Shown here piece by piece: positions 62,966 to 64,000 of a stretch of DNA of 64,000 bases (the first letter of the stretch is position 1; each line of letters starts with the position of its first letter). Source of the DNA: Pedobacter sp. Leaf194 (lineage in GTDB: Bacteria; Bacteroidota; Bacteroidia; Sphingobacteriales; Sphingobacteriaceae); NCBI RefSeq assembly GCF_001423945.1, contig NZ_LMPU01000008.1, positions 248,001 through 312,000 of the forward strand. The letters are read 5' to 3'. A model generated the notes under the pieces. The model did not search any database. It had not been told where the DNA came from and saw only the letters and a list, made by a program, of their open reading frames with translations. A program made the position numbers and the translations under genes.

Positions 62966-63021
62966 GTCCCGCTTTCCATTACAAGCCCAATTGAAAATTG
63001 GGGCTTTTCATTTCTATCGGG
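62966..63021 (-). repeat. Structured intergenic repeat, copy C
   Basis: On the minus strand: CCCGATAGAAATGAAAAGCC ... GGGCTTGTAATGGAAAGCGG and GACT. It is the mirror of copy B around sucC. Rest of the 385-base gap to 63189: nothing seen. Confidence 0.72.
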
Positions 63022-63189
63022 TTTATTTAACACAATCCTGTTTAAAGCACACAATTTTTAAAACCCATTAATTTTTCTGTGGCTTATCTGTTTCTGTGGC
63101 AAAAAATTTCCTGGCAAGTTGGATGGGTAGTAGGACAAAACTTACGAAGTTTCTCCCCTCACACTCCTGCCCTTTCTAAACCTAGTAAG

Positions 63190-63396
63190 TTAAAGCGAGC
63201 GAAATTCCAGAATATCGCCGGGCTGGCAATCCAGAACCTTGCAGATGGCTTCCAGCGTTTCTAACCGAATGGCTTTTGCTTTACCCGTTTTTAATATAGA
63301 TAAGTTAGACATTGTGATGCCAACCTGTTCACTTAATTGAGTAAGCGACATTTTGCGACGGGCAAGCATTACATCTAAATTTATTATTATTGGCAT
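63190..63396 (-). CDS. XRE-family helix-turn-helix regulator
   Basis: A 68-residue Cro/CI-like protein: NLDVMLARRKMSLTQLSEQV, GITMSNLSILKTGKAKAIRL and LEAICKVLDCQPGDILEF. The one-domain YozG-like form goes with DUF2975 membrane proteins, which is the next gene upstream (63417-63920). Confidence 0.92.
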   Translation of the reverse strand: MPIIINLDVMLARRKMSLTQLSEQVGITMSNLSILKTGKAKAIRLETLEAICKVLDCQPGDILEFRSL

Positions 63397-63416
63397 GAGC
63401 AGCTTTGAAGGTAAAG

Positions 63417-63920
63417 TTAAATCGTTAAATCGTTTTCCTCTTTTAGCTTTTTATTCCTGTTTAAGATTCCCGAGGTATAAAAAATAACTAAAGTTATAAT
63501 AATAAAACCAAGATTCGGGATTATGACGCGGGGCCAAATTTCTTTAAAAAGAAAAGCAGGACTGCTAAAGTCAACAGAATAAAGTGCAGCTTTATTAATT
63601 GCGATTTTCAAATATATCAGGTATATAACTGTAAGCAAAGGAAGCCATTTTAAAGCGTTAAGGGGTTTAACAAGCTTCTCTGAAAGAGAAAACTGAGGCG
63701 ATACCTTTACAATGCTATCGAGAAACACAAAAAACATTACATAGAATATCGAGCCAATTGAATTATATCGGTCAGTTAAATCAAAAAAACTGATGCCGGT
63801 TAGCAGACTGAGAAAGGTTAATATGCCAAATATTCTAATAAAAATTTTCAATAACAGCACCATCCAATAGTTCGAGCTCGTGTTTTTGATCTTCCAAATA
63901 AGAAATTTTATAAAAGTCAT
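63417..63920 (-). CDS. DUF2975-like membrane protein
   Basis: I chose ATG 63920 (MTFIKFLIWKIKNTSSNYWM). The 167-residue product has four hydrophobic helices and sits 20 bases before an XRE regulator gene, the usual DUF2975 pairing. It may act as a membrane sensor for that regulator; this is inference. Confidence 0.8.
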   Translation of the reverse strand: MTFIKFLIWKIKNTSSNYWMVLLLKIFIRIFGILTFLSLLTGISFFDLTDRYNSIGSIFYVMFFVFLDSIVKVSPQFSLSEKLVKPLNALKWLPLLTVIYLIYLKIAINKAALYSVDFSSPAFLFKEIWPRVIIPNLGFIIITLVIFYTSGILNRNKKLKEENDLTI

Positions 63921-64000
63921 AATTTTATAATATTGAATAACCAAACATAAAAATTTAATTGTTGTTTTGCAAGTATAATTTATTGTAAATCAATAAATTT

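Noticed and set aside
1..64000. CRISPR array
   Set aside because: No regularly spaced direct repeats were seen and no cas genes are present.

Overview
The window looks like a chromosome segment from a Bacteroidota bacterium, most likely family Sphingobacteriaceae (Pedobacter-like). Evidence: low GC, few Shine-Dalgarno sequences, promoter boxes of the TAnnTTTG type close to start codons, and family markers restricted to or typical of the phylum (DUF4290, DUF4254, DUF2851, DUF3347, DUF2490, a CzcA-TolC fusion, MurA with Asp in place of the catalytic Cys). No taxonomic search was run.

The window has two halves. Positions 1 to about 28.8 kb are accessory DNA: a metal and metalloid resistance island. 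It holds a partial sulfite-oxidase-like gene, an alpha/beta hydrolase, and a leftward copper operon (10.9 to 3.5 kb: His-rich secreted protein, two DUF3347 proteins, haem-binding protein, multicopper oxidase with a CopB-like tail, Cu P-type ATPase). Next come two broken small Cys-rich genes and a leftward Zn/Cd/Co operon (20.4 to 11.8 kb: small Cys-rich protein, CzcA-TolC fusion, CzcB, Fur-like regulator, small protein, Zn/Cd P-type ATPase). A rightward arsenic operon follows (20.9 to 24.8 kb: ArsR, DUF6428, ACR3, two tandem metallophosphoesterases, a second ArsR-like regulator), then an S41 peptidase and a large serine recombinase. The recombinase reading frame runs antisense through a tRNA-Leu(GAG) gene at 28.84 to 28.92 kb, which marks the likely right-hand junction of the island; the left end is outside the window.

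From 28.96 kb on, the genes are housekeeping: PhnP-like hydrolase, LolA, FtsK, PyrF, Rho, PssA, FolK, SppA, PolX, glycosyltransferase 9, SixA, MurA, cysteine/cystathionine synthase, DprA, LolD, SucC and conserved Bacteroidota proteins. A DUF2851 gene here carries an apparent one-base deletion.

Within the island the parts fit together as layered metal defence: small secreted Cys/His-rich proteins and DUF3347 proteins in the envelope, oxidation of Cu(I) by the multicopper oxidase, export from the cytosol by two P-type ATPases, export across both membranes by the CzcA-TolC/CzcB system, and arsenite extrusion by ACR3 under ArsR control. Non-coding structure is also present: a four-copy dispersed repeat that brackets two single genes, a MITE-like insertion inside one copy, a structured repeat family with covarying stems in the core region, a palindromic operator at the ars operon, paired operators around a winged-helix regulator, and a candidate small RNA near ftsK.
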